Assembly (NCBI GenBank): GCA_016756855.1
Contig: JAESPD010000005.1
Span: 49,242 to 113,241, forward strand
Length of the DNA: 64,000 nt
Direction of reading: 5' to 3'
From: a gamma proteobacterium endosymbiont of Lamellibrachia anaximandri
Lineage (GTDB): Bacteria; Pseudomonadota; Gammaproteobacteria; Chromatiales; Chromatiaceae
In this document: positions 29,054 to 39,076 of the stretch, one piece after another
How positions within the stretch are numbered: the stretch's first letter is position 1
How the letters are laid out: every line of letters begins with the position of its first letter
Notes under the pieces: model-generated
What the model saw: the letters and a program-made list of their open reading frames with translations, nothing else
Databases searched by the model: none
Told to the model about the DNA's origin: nothing
Made by a program: the position numbers and the translations under genes

Positions 29054-29848
29054 TCATGGAAGTCCCTCTTCACCACGGGTAAGAAATTTCCTCACGATAG
29101 GGTTGTCCGTTTCCGCCAGTAACTGCTTGGGATCCCCCCCCGCGATCATTGTTTTGCTCTGCGCATCCAGAAAGACGGAATTATTGCCAACGGCAAAGAT
29201 ACTGGCCAGTTCGTGGGTCACAACCACGATGGTCGCACCCAGGCTATCCCGCAGTTCGATGATAAGATCGTCCAGCAGGCGCGCGCTTACCGGATCCAGG
29301 CCGGCTGATGGTTCATCGAATAACAGGGTCTCGGGATCCAGTGCCATCGCTCTGGCAAGGGCCGCGCGTTTCTGCATACCACCGCTGATCTCGGAAGGAT
29401 AGTAGTCTTCAAAGCCTTTCAGCCCTACCAGAGAGAGTTTGTACGAAACAAGCTCATTGACCTCCGTGGGCGTGAGCGACGTATACTCCTCCAGTGGCAG
29501 GGCAATATTTTCAGCCAGCGTCATGGAGGTCCATAAGGCCCCGCTCTGATAGAGTACACCCATCCTTCGCATTAACGCATTCCGCTCGTTCGGCGCCAAT
29601 TTCCAGAATGAGCTTCCCTGATAGAGCACCTCTCCAGCAGCGGGGGGATGCAGTCCGACCAGATGGCGCAGAAGCGTGCTTTTCCCGCAGCCGCTGCCAC
29701 CCATAATAATAAATATATCTCCTTGATTTATAGTAAAATTCAGATCTTTCTGGAGCAGAAAATCACCATATGCCATGGTCATTCCCCGCACTTCGATATG
29801 CGCCAATCCCGAGCGACTCTCTAGTTCAACCTTGGCAGCATTCGCCAT
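29054..29848 (-). CDS. MlaF-type ABC transporter ATP-binding protein
   Basis: This 264-residue ATPase has Walker A GGSGCGKST (about 51-59), the Q-loop LYQSGALW, the signature ISGGMQKRAALARA, Walker B TLLFDEPSAGLDP and the switch VTHELAS. The sequence type (ISGGM signature) is that of MlaF/Ttg2A. It powers phospholipid transport with the adjacent MlaE-type permease, 3 nt upstream. Cytoplasmic, membrane-associated. Confidence 0.92.
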   Translation of the reverse strand: MANAAKVELESRSGLAHIEVRGMTMAYGDFLLQKDLNFTINQGDIFIIMGGSGCGKSTLLRHLVGLHPPAAGEVLYQGSSFWKLAPNERNALMRRMGVLYQSGALWTSMTLAENIALPLEEYTSLTPTEVNELVSYKLSLVGLKGFEDYYPSEISGGMQKRAALARAMALDPETLLFDEPSAGLDPVSARLLDDLIIELRDSLGATIVVVTHELASIFAVGNNSVFLDAQSKTMIAGGDPKQLLAETDNPIVRKFLTRGEEGLP

Positions 29849-29851
29849 GAT

Positions 29852-31027
29852 TCATATCCCCAGACGATTGAAAATGATGGTTGTAAGCGCGTCCCAGATA
29901 ACGATTAGAAGAATTGCCGTGACCATGGCCGAGGTGGTCGCATTGCCCACTGCCGCTGAATCACGTCCGCTCTGCAACCCACGCAGGCAACCTGCAAGGG
30001 AGACTACAACAGCAAAAATCAGGCTTTTTATGAGACCGGTGGCGATATCGGAAAGAGTGATAGCCTCTTTGGTCTGCTGTAGATACTCCAGCAATGTGAT
30101 ATCCAGTATCGAAACACCGACCAGCAATCCACCCAGGATACCCAGAGCATCTGACCAGAGACAGAGTAGCGGCAACATCAAAATCAGCGCCAGGGTGCGG
30201 GGCAAGACCAGAAAATCCATCGGTGAGATTCCCATGGTACGCAGGGCGTCTATCTCCTCATTCACCTGCATGGCGCCCAACTGGGCCGCATAGGCTGATC
30301 CGGTGCGGCCAGCCATGATGATAGCCGTCATCATGGCCCCCATCTCTCTGACGACACCGAGCCCCACAAGGTCGGCAACGTAGATCTGGGCCCCAAACAT
30401 CTGCAATTGCACGGCCCCGACAAATGCAAGCACAGCACCCACCAGCAGGCTGATTACGCCAACGATAGGCAGTGCTCCAGCACCGGCGGCCTGAAGAAAA
30501 CGGTTGAAATCAACCCATCTAAAGCTCGCTCTGCCGGTAAAGAACCTGCCGATCGAAAGCAGCCACTCACCCAGAAATGAGGCTAAACCGGTAAGTTCTT
30601 CAACCCCGCCCATCGCCCATTCTCCCAGGCGATACACCAATGATCTGGTTCTTGTACGCCTGCGGGCACCGCTTCTCTCCGGCACCTCCGTGGCCAGGCG
30701 CAAGAGTCCTTTCGCCCCGTCGGGCAGACCGTCCCAATTGACGGGTATGTGCCGGGACTGAGCATAAGCGTCTAATTTAACCAGGAACAGCAGCAGTTTG
30801 CTGTCCCAGTTCTCAAGGCCGGAACTGATAAAATCTATTTTCTTAGGCGACTCTGGATAATGCTCAAACTGTGCCTGAAATGACTGCCACGTCACGACTT
30901 CAGAAGTCAGGCACCAGTCGCCTAAGAATGATATTTCTAATGAATTATCAGTTAGATACGATACTCTTAAAGACTGGCTTTGCATCTGAATCTCAGGTCG
31001 CCCAGCAACTTTTGATGACAGAATCAT
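29852..31027 (-). CDS. MlaE-type permease with N-terminal STAS-like domain
   Basis: The start is uncertain: an in-frame TTG at 31051, the ATG at 31027 (used here) and an ATG at 30985. Residues up to about 110 form a soluble domain resembling STAS (LEISFLGDWCLTSEVVTW, KIDFISSGLENWDSKLLLFLVKL). The rest is the MlaE permease with about six TM helices and the conserved REMGAMMTAIIMAGRTGSAYAAQLGAM (in part REMGAMMTAIIMAGR) plus EEIDALRTMGISP. Fusing the STAS partner to the permease is common in Mla systems that lack a separate MlaB. First gene of the operon, divergent from the HsbR-like gene. Confidence 0.88.
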   Translation of the reverse strand: MILSSKVAGRPEIQMQSQSLRVSYLTDNSLEISFLGDWCLTSEVVTWQSFQAQFEHYPESPKKIDFISSGLENWDSKLLLFLVKLDAYAQSRHIPVNWDGLPDGAKGLLRLATEVPERSGARRRTRTRSLVYRLGEWAMGGVEELTGLASFLGEWLLSIGRFFTGRASFRWVDFNRFLQAAGAGALPIVGVISLLVGAVLAFVGAVQLQMFGAQIYVADLVGLGVVREMGAMMTAIIMAGRTGSAYAAQLGAMQVNEEIDALRTMGISPMDFLVLPRTLALILMLPLLCLWSDALGILGGLLVGVSILDITLLEYLQQTKEAITLSDIATGLIKSLIFAVVVSLAGCLRGLQSGRDSAAVGNATTSAMVTAILLIVIWDALTTIIFNRLGI

Positions 31028-31130
31028 CCGGTTCAAATAGTTTTCCGTCAAGGATTAAGTTTCCCTTTACACTGCCGCTACAGCTTTGAGAACAGCATCA
31101 ACACTACAAATTGGCAGATTTCAAAAAACC

Positions 31131-32873
31131 ATGTCAGCAACTCAACCAGAACTTGAGAGAAGCAAAACCATCGGCCGTGCCTTAATCGTGGACGATGAAC
31201 TATCCAATAGGGTAATTCTGAAGGCTTTGTTGAAAAAACTCGGCTACGAGGTATGCCTGGCTGAGAATGGAGCAGAAGCGGTTGAGCTTTTCGCGAGAGA
31301 GTCAATCGATATGGTGTTCATGGATATCATGATGCCGGTTATGGACGGCTATATCGCCACTGAACGGATTAAAGAGTCTGCCGGTGAAAAGTTCATTCCG
31401 GTAATATTCCTTACTGCCATGACAGACGAATCGGCACTTTCGCGCTGCATCGAGGTCGGTGGGGATGATTTTCTGACGAAACCGTTCAGCCATACAGTAC
31501 TCGCTGCCAAAATCAAAGCTATGGAGCGGATTCAAGAGCTTCATCACGATGTCATCACTCTTTACAGTCGAATGCATCGGGATGAAGAGATTGCTGAAGA
31601 GGTCTTCAGCGGTGCTGTTATTGCCGGAAACATAGCACTCGATCACATACGTCAACTCGTCCGACCAGCAAGCATTTTCAGTGGTGATATCCTGCTGACT
31701 GCCTATGCACCATCCCATGACCTGCACGTACTTATGGGCGATTTTACCGGCCATGGTCTGGCCGCTGCCCTTGGCGCCCTGCCTGCCTCGGAAGTTTTCC
31801 GTTCGATGACGGCAAAAGGCTTTTCCCCACAGCAAATTCTTCAAGGCATCAACAATAAACTCAATACTCTTCTGCCGACAGGAATGTTTCTGGCTGCTCA
31901 GTTCGTCAAAATAAGTAATACCCTGGACAATATTACCGCCTTCAATTGCGGCATGCCTGATTTTTTCCTGCTCGACGGAAAGACCAGGGAAATCAAACAT
32001 CGCATTTCCTCTCGCAGCCTTCCACTGGGGATCACATCCGAAATCAGTTTTCAGGATGCCGCAGTGCACATAAGAACCAAATATAATGACCATGTACTTT
32101 TGGCAACCGACGGTGTTTCAGAGGCAAGAAATCCAAATGGCGAATATTTTGGAATAGAAAGACTGGAAAATGCCATTACCCGCAGTTATGACGACGACTA
32201 TATTCTAAATACCGTTTCCCGCGTCCTGGAGGATTTTTGTCAGGATGCTTCTCAGGATGATGACATCAGTCTTGCCGAGATACCTCTTATACCGGCACTG
32301 CTTCCAGCATGGGATCTCAACAGTCTATACAACGACAACAAAAAACTATCTTCTGACGAATCTCCTCTGGAACATGGATCAGACAGCGTGGAGTTTCATA
32401 TCACGCTTCGTGGGAGCCAACTGAGCCAGGCGGATCCAGTCCCAATGTTGATCAACTACATACAGGAGATGGTCGGTCTTCACGAACATAGGCGCCAACT
32501 CTTCACTATCCTGACAGAGCTTTTCATCAATGCCCTGGACCATGGTGTGCTTGGTCTGGACTCTAGTATAAAAACCGGACCAGAGGGATTTACCCGGTAC
32601 TTCGAAGAGAGAGAGCGACTTTTAAACGAGCTCAAGGACGGTTTCATCCGAATAGGCTTGCACATTCACCCGTTTGAACAGGGTGGAAGGATGGTAATAC
32701 AAATAGAAGATAGCGGTATTGGTTTCGATTTTTCAAAGAGACCGTCAACAGAAGACGCTGCATCATCAAAACTCAGTGGCAGGGGAATTCAGCTTGTTCA
32801 GGGCCTCTGCGAATCAATTCAATATGAAATGCCCGGAAACAAAGCTGAAGCTATCTATGTATGGCAAGGATGA
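31131..32873 (+). CDS. HsbR-like response regulator: receiver + PP2C phosphatase + HATPase kinase
   Basis: The ATG at 31131 is taken over an upstream TTG at 31086; neither has a strong ribosome site. The roughly 580-residue protein has a receiver (about 17-130; DMVFMDIMMPVMDG with the phospho-acceptor), a SpoIIE/RsbU PP2C phosphatase (about 170-385; HVLMGDFTGHG, LLATDGVSEARN, QDDDISLA) and a C-terminal HATPase (about 425-580; ELFINALDHG, QIEDSGIGFD, SGRGIQLVQGL). This is the layout of Pseudomonas HsbR, which both phosphorylates and dephosphorylates the anti-anti-sigma factor HsbA. No separate STAS-domain HsbA gene lies nearby. It is fused in operon with the hybrid kinase (no gap). Confidence 0.85.
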   Translation: MSATQPELERSKTIGRALIVDDELSNRVILKALLKKLGYEVCLAENGAEAVELFARESIDMVFMDIMMPVMDGYIATERIKESAGEKFIPVIFLTAMTDESALSRCIEVGGDDFLTKPFSHTVLAAKIKAMERIQELHHDVITLYSRMHRDEEIAEEVFSGAVIAGNIALDHIRQLVRPASIFSGDILLTAYAPSHDLHVLMGDFTGHGLAAALGALPASEVFRSMTAKGFSPQQILQGINNKLNTLLPTGMFLAAQFVKISNTLDNITAFNCGMPDFFLLDGKTREIKHRISSRSLPLGITSEISFQDAAVHIRTKYNDHVLLATDGVSEARNPNGEYFGIERLENAITRSYDDDYILNTVSRVLEDFCQDASQDDDISLAEIPLIPALLPAWDLNSLYNDNKKLSSDESPLEHGSDSVEFHITLRGSQLSQADPVPMLINYIQEMVGLHEHRRQLFTILTELFINALDHGVLGLDSSIKTGPEGFTRYFEERERLLNELKDGFIRIGLHIHPFEQGGRMVIQIEDSGIGFDFSKRPSTEDAASSKLSGRGIQLVQGLCESIQYEMPGNKAEAIYVWQG

Positions 32874-35800
32874 ATGAAAAATTTAAATCCCCATACGCTC
32901 GAGCCTGAATCTACTGAAAACAGTAGAGATCTGATCGCACAGGAACAATTAAAGATCCTCTTTGAGAGTCTGCCAAACTCATTGGCTGCGACTATTGTCG
33001 CCACTATTCTAACAACGTTTCTTTTATGGGATATCAGTGACAGAACATCAGTAATAGCCTGGACATGTTCGATGAACATCATCGTACTGATCAGGTGGTT
33101 AATCTACAGGAGGTATTTAAAATCCCTGCCAATTTCAAGAAACCTGAAAACCTGGAGGTTTCGTTATGCCGCAGGCACATTAATGGCGGCATTTACATGG
33201 GGTAGTATTGCAATATTTCTATTTCCGGAAGATAACTTCGCCTATCAATCCATGATAGGTTTTCTTCTTATTGGGATTGCAGCAGTCGGTATATCTTCGC
33301 AATCTGCAATCAATGCAATCGCCAGCGGATTTCTACTCCTGACTCTCGCGCCCATTAGTTTCCGTTTTATCATAAATGCAGAACAAACCGGTTGGTCGCC
33401 TGGACTACTGGTTGGGCTGTTGTTGATTCTGCTCCTTAGTCTATCCAAGCATATTAATAAAGTTATCCTACAAAATATTACACTTAGATTCGAAAGCGCA
33501 AAAAGAGAGGAAAAGTGGAAAAATTCAGAGCAAAAACTTTCTCATCACATTCATGAAACACCACTTCCCGCAATCGAGTGGACGCAGGATGGAATTATAA
33601 CGCAGTGGAATCCAAGTGCTGAATCACTGTTTGGCTATACGAAAGACGAGGCACTTGAAAAACATGTCAAGGATCTTTTCCCATCTGCTGAATCTGTTAA
33701 CGGAGATCCCTCAATCGATTGGAAGGACCTACTTGAATCAAATCAGTCTATCCATGACACACTTGAAATAAGGAGGAAAGACGGAAAAAAACGTATCTGT
33801 GAATGGTACAGCACACCGCTATTAGACTTAAATAATATAAGCATCGGCGCCTCCTCATTTTTGATGGATATTACTGAGCGACTGCATGCCGAAGAGGATC
33901 AAAAGCGACTCACGGAAATCATTCAGAACTCAACAGATTTTATTGCGGTGTTCACGTTGGAAGGCAACATTCTTTTCATGAATGCAGCGGGACGGAAAAT
34001 CATGGGTTATGGAAATACGGAAAGTCTCGAGGATAAAAGTCTTGCAGGAATGTTTCCCGCTTCGGAAATAGATCGTGTGCTCAACGAGGGTGTGCCAACC
34101 GCATTTATGAGTAGGACCTGGACCGGAGAGACCAGCCTGATATCAACCGATGGAGAAGTCATCACAGTCTCACAGCTGATCATTCTGCACGATGAGTCAA
34201 AAAGTGGAACCCAGTACTTTTCCATGGTCATGAGAGACATTTCAGATAGAAAACGGGCAGAGGAGGAGTTGATCAAAGCGAAGAATATTGCAGAAGATGC
34301 TGCCATAGCGAAATCAGAGTTTCTGGCAATGATGAGCCATGAAATCCGCACACCCATGAATGGCGTACTCGGAATGACCGAGTTACTAAAAGACACTGAT
34401 TTGGACGATGAGCAGCAAGAGTTTCTCGGGATTATCCATCAATCCGGAAACTCACTGCTAAAGATCATTAACGATATTCTCGACTATTCCAAGGCCGAGG
34501 CTGGAAAGATTGAGTTCGAATTGATCTCTTTTGATTTGGAGAGAGCGATACATGATGTGGTTCGCCTCCTAAGTACAACTGCATCCAGCAAGGGAATAGA
34601 GCTGATTATTGATTACCCTATTGATATCCCAAGACAGGTTACAGGGGATGCGGGAAGAATCAGACAAATCATCACAAATCTTACCGGTAATGCAATTAAA
34701 TTCACATCCTCAGGGCACGTTGCCATTTCAGTAAAATTCATACAGACCGGCTTCGAACATGAATATTTTCATATAATGGTAGAAGACACCGGTATCGGTG
34801 TCAGTGAAAATCAACAAAGAAAACTTTTCAAGTCCTTTACTCAGGCTGACAGTTCAACTACCAGAAAATATGGTGGAACAGGGCTTGGATTATCCATCTG
34901 CAAACAACTTGTTGAATTGATGGGTGGCAATATTGGTCTTGAGAGCACACTCGGAAAAGGATCTACATTTTGGTTTGATTTATCACTTCCAGCATCTCCA
35001 CCCCCTGCAATATTGCCTCATGCTGATTTGCATGGCACACGCGCCTTGGTAGTTGATGAAAACCGGCTTAATCTCAGAGTTTACCATGATCAAATCATTC
35101 GCTATGGCATAAATATCGATACAGCTTCGTCTCGGGAAGAGGCAATAAATCTCATCGAGAAATCGCTGACCAATAATCGGCACTATCATATTATTTTACT
35201 CGACAGTAACTTTGAAAAAACCAGTGAGGAGTCGCTCGCAGCAGATATCAGTGGACTGGACGAATATTCAAAAATACCGCTTGTTCTATTAACATCATCC
35301 GGCACCAGGGGAGATGCAAAGTTTTTCGAAAATCAGGGTTTTGCTGCTTATCTGGTAAAGCCCGCCCATTCAAACCTATTAAAAGAGACTCTCGAGAGCG
35401 TCCTGGCCCTTTCATTGGACAAATCAAACGCTTCAATTATCACACGCCATAACATTGAAGAGAGTCATCCAAATACAGTATCCAAAGAGGTACGGTTTAA
35501 CGCCAAAGTGCTGCTCGTCGAAGATGTCATTGCGAATCAAAAGGTCGCCAGCATCGTAATGCGCAAGTTTGGACTTGAGGTGGACATTGCCGACAATGGG
35601 CTCACTGCACTGGAACGTATTTCTAAAACAAATTATGACCTTGTATTCATGGATTGCCAAATGCCAAAACTCGATGGCTATGAAACCACCATCGAGCTTA
35701 GAAAACGGGAGAAAAACGGCAACCATCGACTCCCCATCATTGCACTCACAGCAAACCAGATAGAAACTGAAAAGCAACGGTGTATCGCTTCTGGAATGGA

Positions 35801-36272
35801 TGATTTTCTCGGGAAACCCTTTGAGTGGAGCGAATTGGTTGCACTCCTTGCTAAGTGGCTAAACAAGCCCTCATCAAAGCCTCCCCGCGCATTGGACTCC
35901 CAACCTCCCGCACCCGTTGACCTTACTCCACGGACAGTCATCGATGAGGGTCGCCTCGCCTCTATGAAGGAACTCATGGGTGATGACTACATAGAACTGT
36001 TCCCTGCTTTTTTCGATAGTTTTTCAAGCCTTAGGGCCATCCTTCCCAGTGCGTTTGAAAATCAAAATCACACAGAGGTGAGACGTATCACGCATAGTCT
36101 AAAATCAGCCAGTAATAATGTAGGTGCGATAAGGCTTGCCAGGATTGCTCAGGATATGGAACAGGATGCTGCGGAGGAAAAACTCACCCAGGCTCAAAAC
36201 CGCTTGCCGCAACTGGACGCCGAGGCCCAAAAAGTTAAAGATAGACTGAATGAGATCTCCAGCACTCACTGA
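32874..36272 (+). CDS. Hybrid sensor histidine kinase with two receivers and an HPt domain
   Basis: This 1132-residue protein has about six or seven N-terminal TM segments (about 35-205), two PAS domains (about 225-345 and 350-470) and HisKA with H489 in [12 protein letters not shown]. The HATPase follows ([18 protein letters not shown]), then receiver 1 (about 720-845, divergent but with LLDSN and VKPAH), receiver 2 (about 880-1000; D927 in [11 protein letters not shown]) and an HPt domain with H1074 in [13 protein letters not shown]. The BarA-like relay could pass phosphate to the receiver of the preceding gene, whose stop codon abuts its ATG. The gene is AT-richer than its neighbours. The signal is unknown. 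Confidence 0.9.
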   Translation: MKNLNPHTLEPESTENSRDLIAQEQLKILFESLPNSLAATIVATILTTFLLWDISDRTSVIAWTCSMNIIVLIRWLIYRRYLKSLPISRNLKTWRFRYAAGTLMAAFTWGSIAIFLFPEDNFAYQSMIGFLLIGIAAVGISSQSAINAIASGFLLLTLAPISFRFIINAEQTGWSPGLLVGLLLILLLSLSKHINKVILQNITLRFESAKREEKWKNSEQKLSHHIHETPLPAIEWTQDGIITQWNPSAESLFGYTKDEALEKHVKDLFPSAESVNGDPSIDWKDLLESNQSIHDTLEIRRKDGKKRICEWYSTPLLDLNNISIGASSFLMDITERLHAEEDQKRLTEIIQNSTDFIAVFTLEGNILFMNAAGRKIMGYGNTESLEDKSLAGMFPASEIDRVLNEGVPTAFMSRTWTGETSLISTDGEVITVSQLIILHDESKSGTQYFSMVMRDISDRKRAEEELIKAKNIAEDAAIAKSEFLAMMSHEIRTPMNGVLGMTELLKDTDLDDEQQEFLGIIHQSGNSLLKIINDILDYSKAEAGKIEFELISFDLERAIHDVVRLLSTTASSKGIELIIDYPIDIPRQVTGDAGRIRQIITNLTGNAIKFTSSGHVAISVKFIQTGFEHEYFHIMVEDTGIGVSENQQRKLFKSFTQADSSTTRKYGGTGLGLSICKQLVELMGGNIGLESTLGKGSTFWFDLSLPASPPPAILPHADLHGTRALVVDENRLNLRVYHDQIIRYGINIDTASSREEAINLIEKSLTNNRHYHIILLDSNFEKTSEESLAADISGLDEYSKIPLVLLTSSGTRGDAKFFENQGFAAYLVKPAHSNLLKETLESVLALSLDKSNASIITRHNIEESHPNTVSKEVRFNAKVLLVEDVIANQKVASIVMRKFGLEVDIADNGLTALERISKTNYDLVFMDCQMPKLDGYETTIELRKREKNGNHRLPIIALTANQIETEKQRCIASGMDDFLGKPFEWSELVALLAKWLNKPSSKPPRALDSQPPAPVDLTPRTVIDEGRLASMKELMGDDYIELFPAFFDSFSSLRAILPSAFENQNHTEVRRITHSLKSASNNVGAIRLARIAQDMEQDAAEEKLTQAQNRLPQLDAEAQKVKDRLNEISSTH

Positions 36273-36302
36273 CCCTGAATTCGTGTCAAGCCAAATCTAA
36301 GT

Positions 36303-36437
36303 TATAATATTAAGGTTACTAAGGAGAACGCAGGATAGCCGACATCCCCAAATGAGGGACGCGGAATATACATCCCTGTAGGCTTGGCGGCGGCTTCCCT
36401 GCCGCCGACACCCTCGTTTATGTATGCCGCCTATCCT
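36303..36437 (+). promoter_or_regulatory. Promoter-like -10 and 106-nt structured leader before the 2PGK gene
   Basis: A perfect TATAAT sits at 36303-36308. From 36332 to 36437 an imperfect inverted repeat begins AGGATAGCCG and ends GCCGCCTATCCT. Inside is a strong GGCGGC/GCCGCC hairpin and the segments CATCCCTGTAGG and CACCCTCGTTTATG. It may be an intergenic repeat element or a structured 5' leader of the 2-phosphoglycerate kinase operon; the sequence alone cannot decide. Confidence 0.5.
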
Positions 36438-36488
36438 ATGCATCTTTTAGTACATGTAAAGAATAAATCATAGGGATGCCGGCAACAT

Positions 36489-37697
36489 ATGGCCAAAGTC
36501 ATCATCGTCGATTCATCTGAAGGCACCAGAATCCCTTTTCTCAGAGGCATTCTCACGCGCTCGTTAAGCGAGGCAGGACTGACCTTCGAGCAGGCCTATA
36601 AGCTCGCATCCAATGTCAGAGATGATATCTCCAACGAATCTGAGGTCACTACTTTATCTCTGCGCCAGCGAGTCAGCAAGCTACTGAAAAAAATGGGATT
36701 TTCAGAGGTATTGGAGAATTATGAAAACTCAGACAGGGGGCGCGTAACCATACAGGTCAAAGACCATCTGGGACAGACCAATCCATTTTCCATCTCGGAC
36801 CACCAGCGCTGCCTGGAATCGACTGGCCTCTCTGCTGAAAAATCTGCATCCATCTCTCAAGAGATCTACCAGCAGTTGATTGACGAAGGTAGATATAAGA
36901 TCGACTCGAACGATTTGGGTATGCTGACCTATACAGAGCTGAAAAATAATTTTGGCGCCGAAGCAGCCAGACGTTATATGGTTTGGGTAGACTACACACA
37001 TAGTGGGCGTCCACTGGTTCTTCTTTTCGGCGGCACCACTGGATGTGGAAAAAGCACCATTGCCACTGAGGTAGCTCACAGACTTGGCATCGTTCGCACG
37101 CAGTCGACCGATATGTTGCGGGAGGTGATGCGGATGATGATTCCCAAACGCCTGCTGCCCATTTTGCACACTTCATCTTTTAATGCCTGGCGACTCCTGC
37201 CCGGGCAGAGCGAGCAAACAGAAGGCACCGAAAGCCAGATGATTTCTGGATATCTCAACCAGACTGAACTGTTATCGGTTCCATGCGAAGCGGTCATTCA
37301 ACGCGCTTTGCGTGAACGGGTTTCACTTATCCTTGAAGGGATTCATGTACATCCATCACTGGTAGGGAAAATTTCTGACAATAGCGATGCAGTCATTGTT
37401 CCTATCATGCTCGCCGTTATCAAGCCGGATCAACTGAAACGGCAACTCAGTGGAAGAGGGATATCGGCGCCTGCCCGCGGCAGCAGCCAGAAATATCTCT
37501 CAGAGTTTGATTCGATCTGGTCGCTTCAGTCATTCCTGCTCTCAGAATCTGATCTATCAGGAATACCCATCATCAATAATGATGATAAAGACAAAGCAAC
37601 CAACCGGATCATGCGGACGATCATCGATGCTTTGTCAGAAAATTGCGATGCCAGCGTAAAAAGTGTTTTTGCTCAACGATCCAATAAAGCGGTGTAA
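36489..37697 (+). CDS. 2-phosphoglycerate kinase-like protein with two ATP-cone-like modules
   Basis: This 402-residue protein has an ATP-cone-like module at about 3-60 (IPFLRGILTRSLSEAGLTFE) and a second at about 86-155 (NPFSISDHQRCLESTGLSAE, then LTYTEL). A P-loop kinase domain follows with LLFGGTTGCGKSTIATEVA (P-loop about 181-190), a TQSTDMLREVMR acceptor-side loop and LILEGIHVHPSLVG. The order matches archaeal 2-phosphoglycerate kinase, which makes 2,3-bisphosphoglycerate for cyclic 2,3-diphosphoglycerate in methanogens. The ApgM-type gene begins 2 nt after its stop. The substrate in this bacterium is inferred, not shown. Confidence 0.78.
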   Translation: MAKVIIVDSSEGTRIPFLRGILTRSLSEAGLTFEQAYKLASNVRDDISNESEVTTLSLRQRVSKLLKKMGFSEVLENYENSDRGRVTIQVKDHLGQTNPFSISDHQRCLESTGLSAEKSASISQEIYQQLIDEGRYKIDSNDLGMLTYTELKNNFGAEAARRYMVWVDYTHSGRPLVLLFGGTTGCGKSTIATEVAHRLGIVRTQSTDMLREVMRMMIPKRLLPILHTSSFNAWRLLPGQSEQTEGTESQMISGYLNQTELLSVPCEAVIQRALRERVSLILEGIHVHPSLVGKISDNSDAVIVPIMLAVIKPDQLKRQLSGRGISAPARGSSQKYLSEFDSIWSLQSFLLSESDLSGIPIINNDDKDKATNRIMRTIIDALSENCDASVKSVFAQRSNKAV

Positions 37698-37699
37698 AC

Positions 37700-38971
37700 G
37701 TGCAGCAATACAAAGGCCTGATGATCATACTGGACGGCGTTGGAGACCGCCCTATTCCCGCCTTTGGCAACCGTACACCACTGGAATACTCTTCTACACC
37801 CAACATGGATCAGCTACTTGTTTCCGGTCAATGCAGTTTGGTCGACCCGCTCTTACCCGGCCTGCCGGTCGGCACTCATACCGGCACGAGTCTGTTGCTC
37901 GGTCTGCCCGTCGCAGAAGCCATAAGACTCTCACGCGGACCTGTAGAGGCAGCGGGTATCGGTTTGTCCAGTCAGCCAGGCGACCTGCTGCTGCGGTGTA
38001 ACTTCGCCACTCTTTCCAGACATTCCGGTGGCTTTGATATTCTGGACCGTCGCGCTGGCCGTATTCAGGCCGGGACTGATGAACTTTCCGCCGCATTGGG
38101 CAACCTTGATCTGGGCAATGGAATCACCGCCATTTTACATCCGGCAACCCAGCATCGGGCTGTACTGAAACTTACCGGACAGATCTTCTCTTCCCGGATT
38201 ACCGACACAGATTCCGGCCACCGCTATGAGTCTCTCGGACTCCGTCACTGCGAAGCCCATGATCCAACGGATGGCATTGCTGTTATCACTGCCGGCGCAA
38301 TCAACCGCTTTACTGAGCTGGCATTTGAGATCCTCGACAATCACCCGGTCAACAATCAGCGCCGTAGAGAGAATCAACCAGTGGCCAACGGCATCATTTG
38401 CAGAAGCCCAGGCACCGTTTCCGCCCTGCCATCGCTGGTCAGCCATTTGGGACTCAAAGCGGCAGTGGTTGCGGGTGAAGAGACTATCCTGGGATTGGCC
38501 AATCTGCTGGGGTACCAGACGTTACGTGATGACCGTTTATCCCCACTTCCGGATACCGACTTAGACGCCAAGGTGAAGTACACACTGAAAGCGCTAAGAG
38601 AGTACGACTTGGTATTTCTGCATATCAAGGGGCCCGACATCTGCTCTCATGACTTGGATCCCGTCGGGAAAATGAAGTTGATCGAGCGCGTCGACAGATC
38701 TCTCTCCCCGCTGCTGGGTGAAGAGATCGTGATTGGGATTACCGGCGATCACTCAACTGACAGCAACAGTGGCAGGCACACGGGCGATCCACTACCGGCA
38801 CTGATAAGCTCGTCTCATGGGCGAGTCGATGGTGTAACCCATTTTGGAGAGATGGAATGTGCGCAAGGCGGGCTTGGCAGGATAACGGCTACCGCCTTTC
38901 TAGCCACCCTCCTCGACCAGATGAATGTCATGCACAATCTCCGTTCAAACGAAGTCCGTTTCTATTTCTGA
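37700..38971 (+). CDS. ApgM-type (archaeal) cofactor-independent phosphoglycerate mutase homologue
   Basis: It starts at GTG 37700, 2 nt after the kinase stop, so the two are coupled. The 423-residue protein belongs to the alkaline-phosphatase superfamily ApgM group: metal ligands in LDGVGDRP (about 11-17), FLHIKGPDICSHDLDPVGK (about 305-323), TGDHSTDSNSGRHTGDPLP (about 346-364). At the nucleophile region the usual GSDTAH-type serine motif reads GTHTGTS (about 58-64), so threonine seems to replace the catalytic serine. It may interconvert 2- and 3-phosphoglycerate or act as a phosphatase/phosphotransferase on a related ester. Confidence 0.82.
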   Translation: MQQYKGLMIILDGVGDRPIPAFGNRTPLEYSSTPNMDQLLVSGQCSLVDPLLPGLPVGTHTGTSLLLGLPVAEAIRLSRGPVEAAGIGLSSQPGDLLLRCNFATLSRHSGGFDILDRRAGRIQAGTDELSAALGNLDLGNGITAILHPATQHRAVLKLTGQIFSSRITDTDSGHRYESLGLRHCEAHDPTDGIAVITAGAINRFTELAFEILDNHPVNNQRRRENQPVANGIICRSPGTVSALPSLVSHLGLKAAVVAGEETILGLANLLGYQTLRDDRLSPLPDTDLDAKVKYTLKALREYDLVFLHIKGPDICSHDLDPVGKMKLIERVDRSLSPLLGEEIVIGITGDHSTDSNSGRHTGDPLPALISSSHGRVDGVTHFGEMECAQGGLGRITATAFLATLLDQMNVMHNLRSNEVRFYF

Positions 38972-39026
38972 CCTGCCTACCACTTCGCGGTATTTTTGGT
39001 TTTCTCCACGACTTCTGACTTGAAGC

Positions 39027-39032
39027 TATAAT
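39027..39032 (+). promoter_or_regulatory. -10 hexamer upstream of ppk1
   Basis: A perfect TATAAT lies 45 bp before the ppk1 ATG. No convincing -35 is found at 16-18 nt spacing, so an activator may be needed. No Pho box was recognised here. Confidence 0.45.
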
Positions 39033-39076
39033 AACGGGTAGCCGATTAGTCCAATAAACCATTGCACGCATCCGAT

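Noticed and set aside
31302..32093. Minus-strand open frame opposite the HsbR-like gene (263 codons)
   Set aside because: No recognisable domain; the plus strand carries complete receiver and PP2C motifs.
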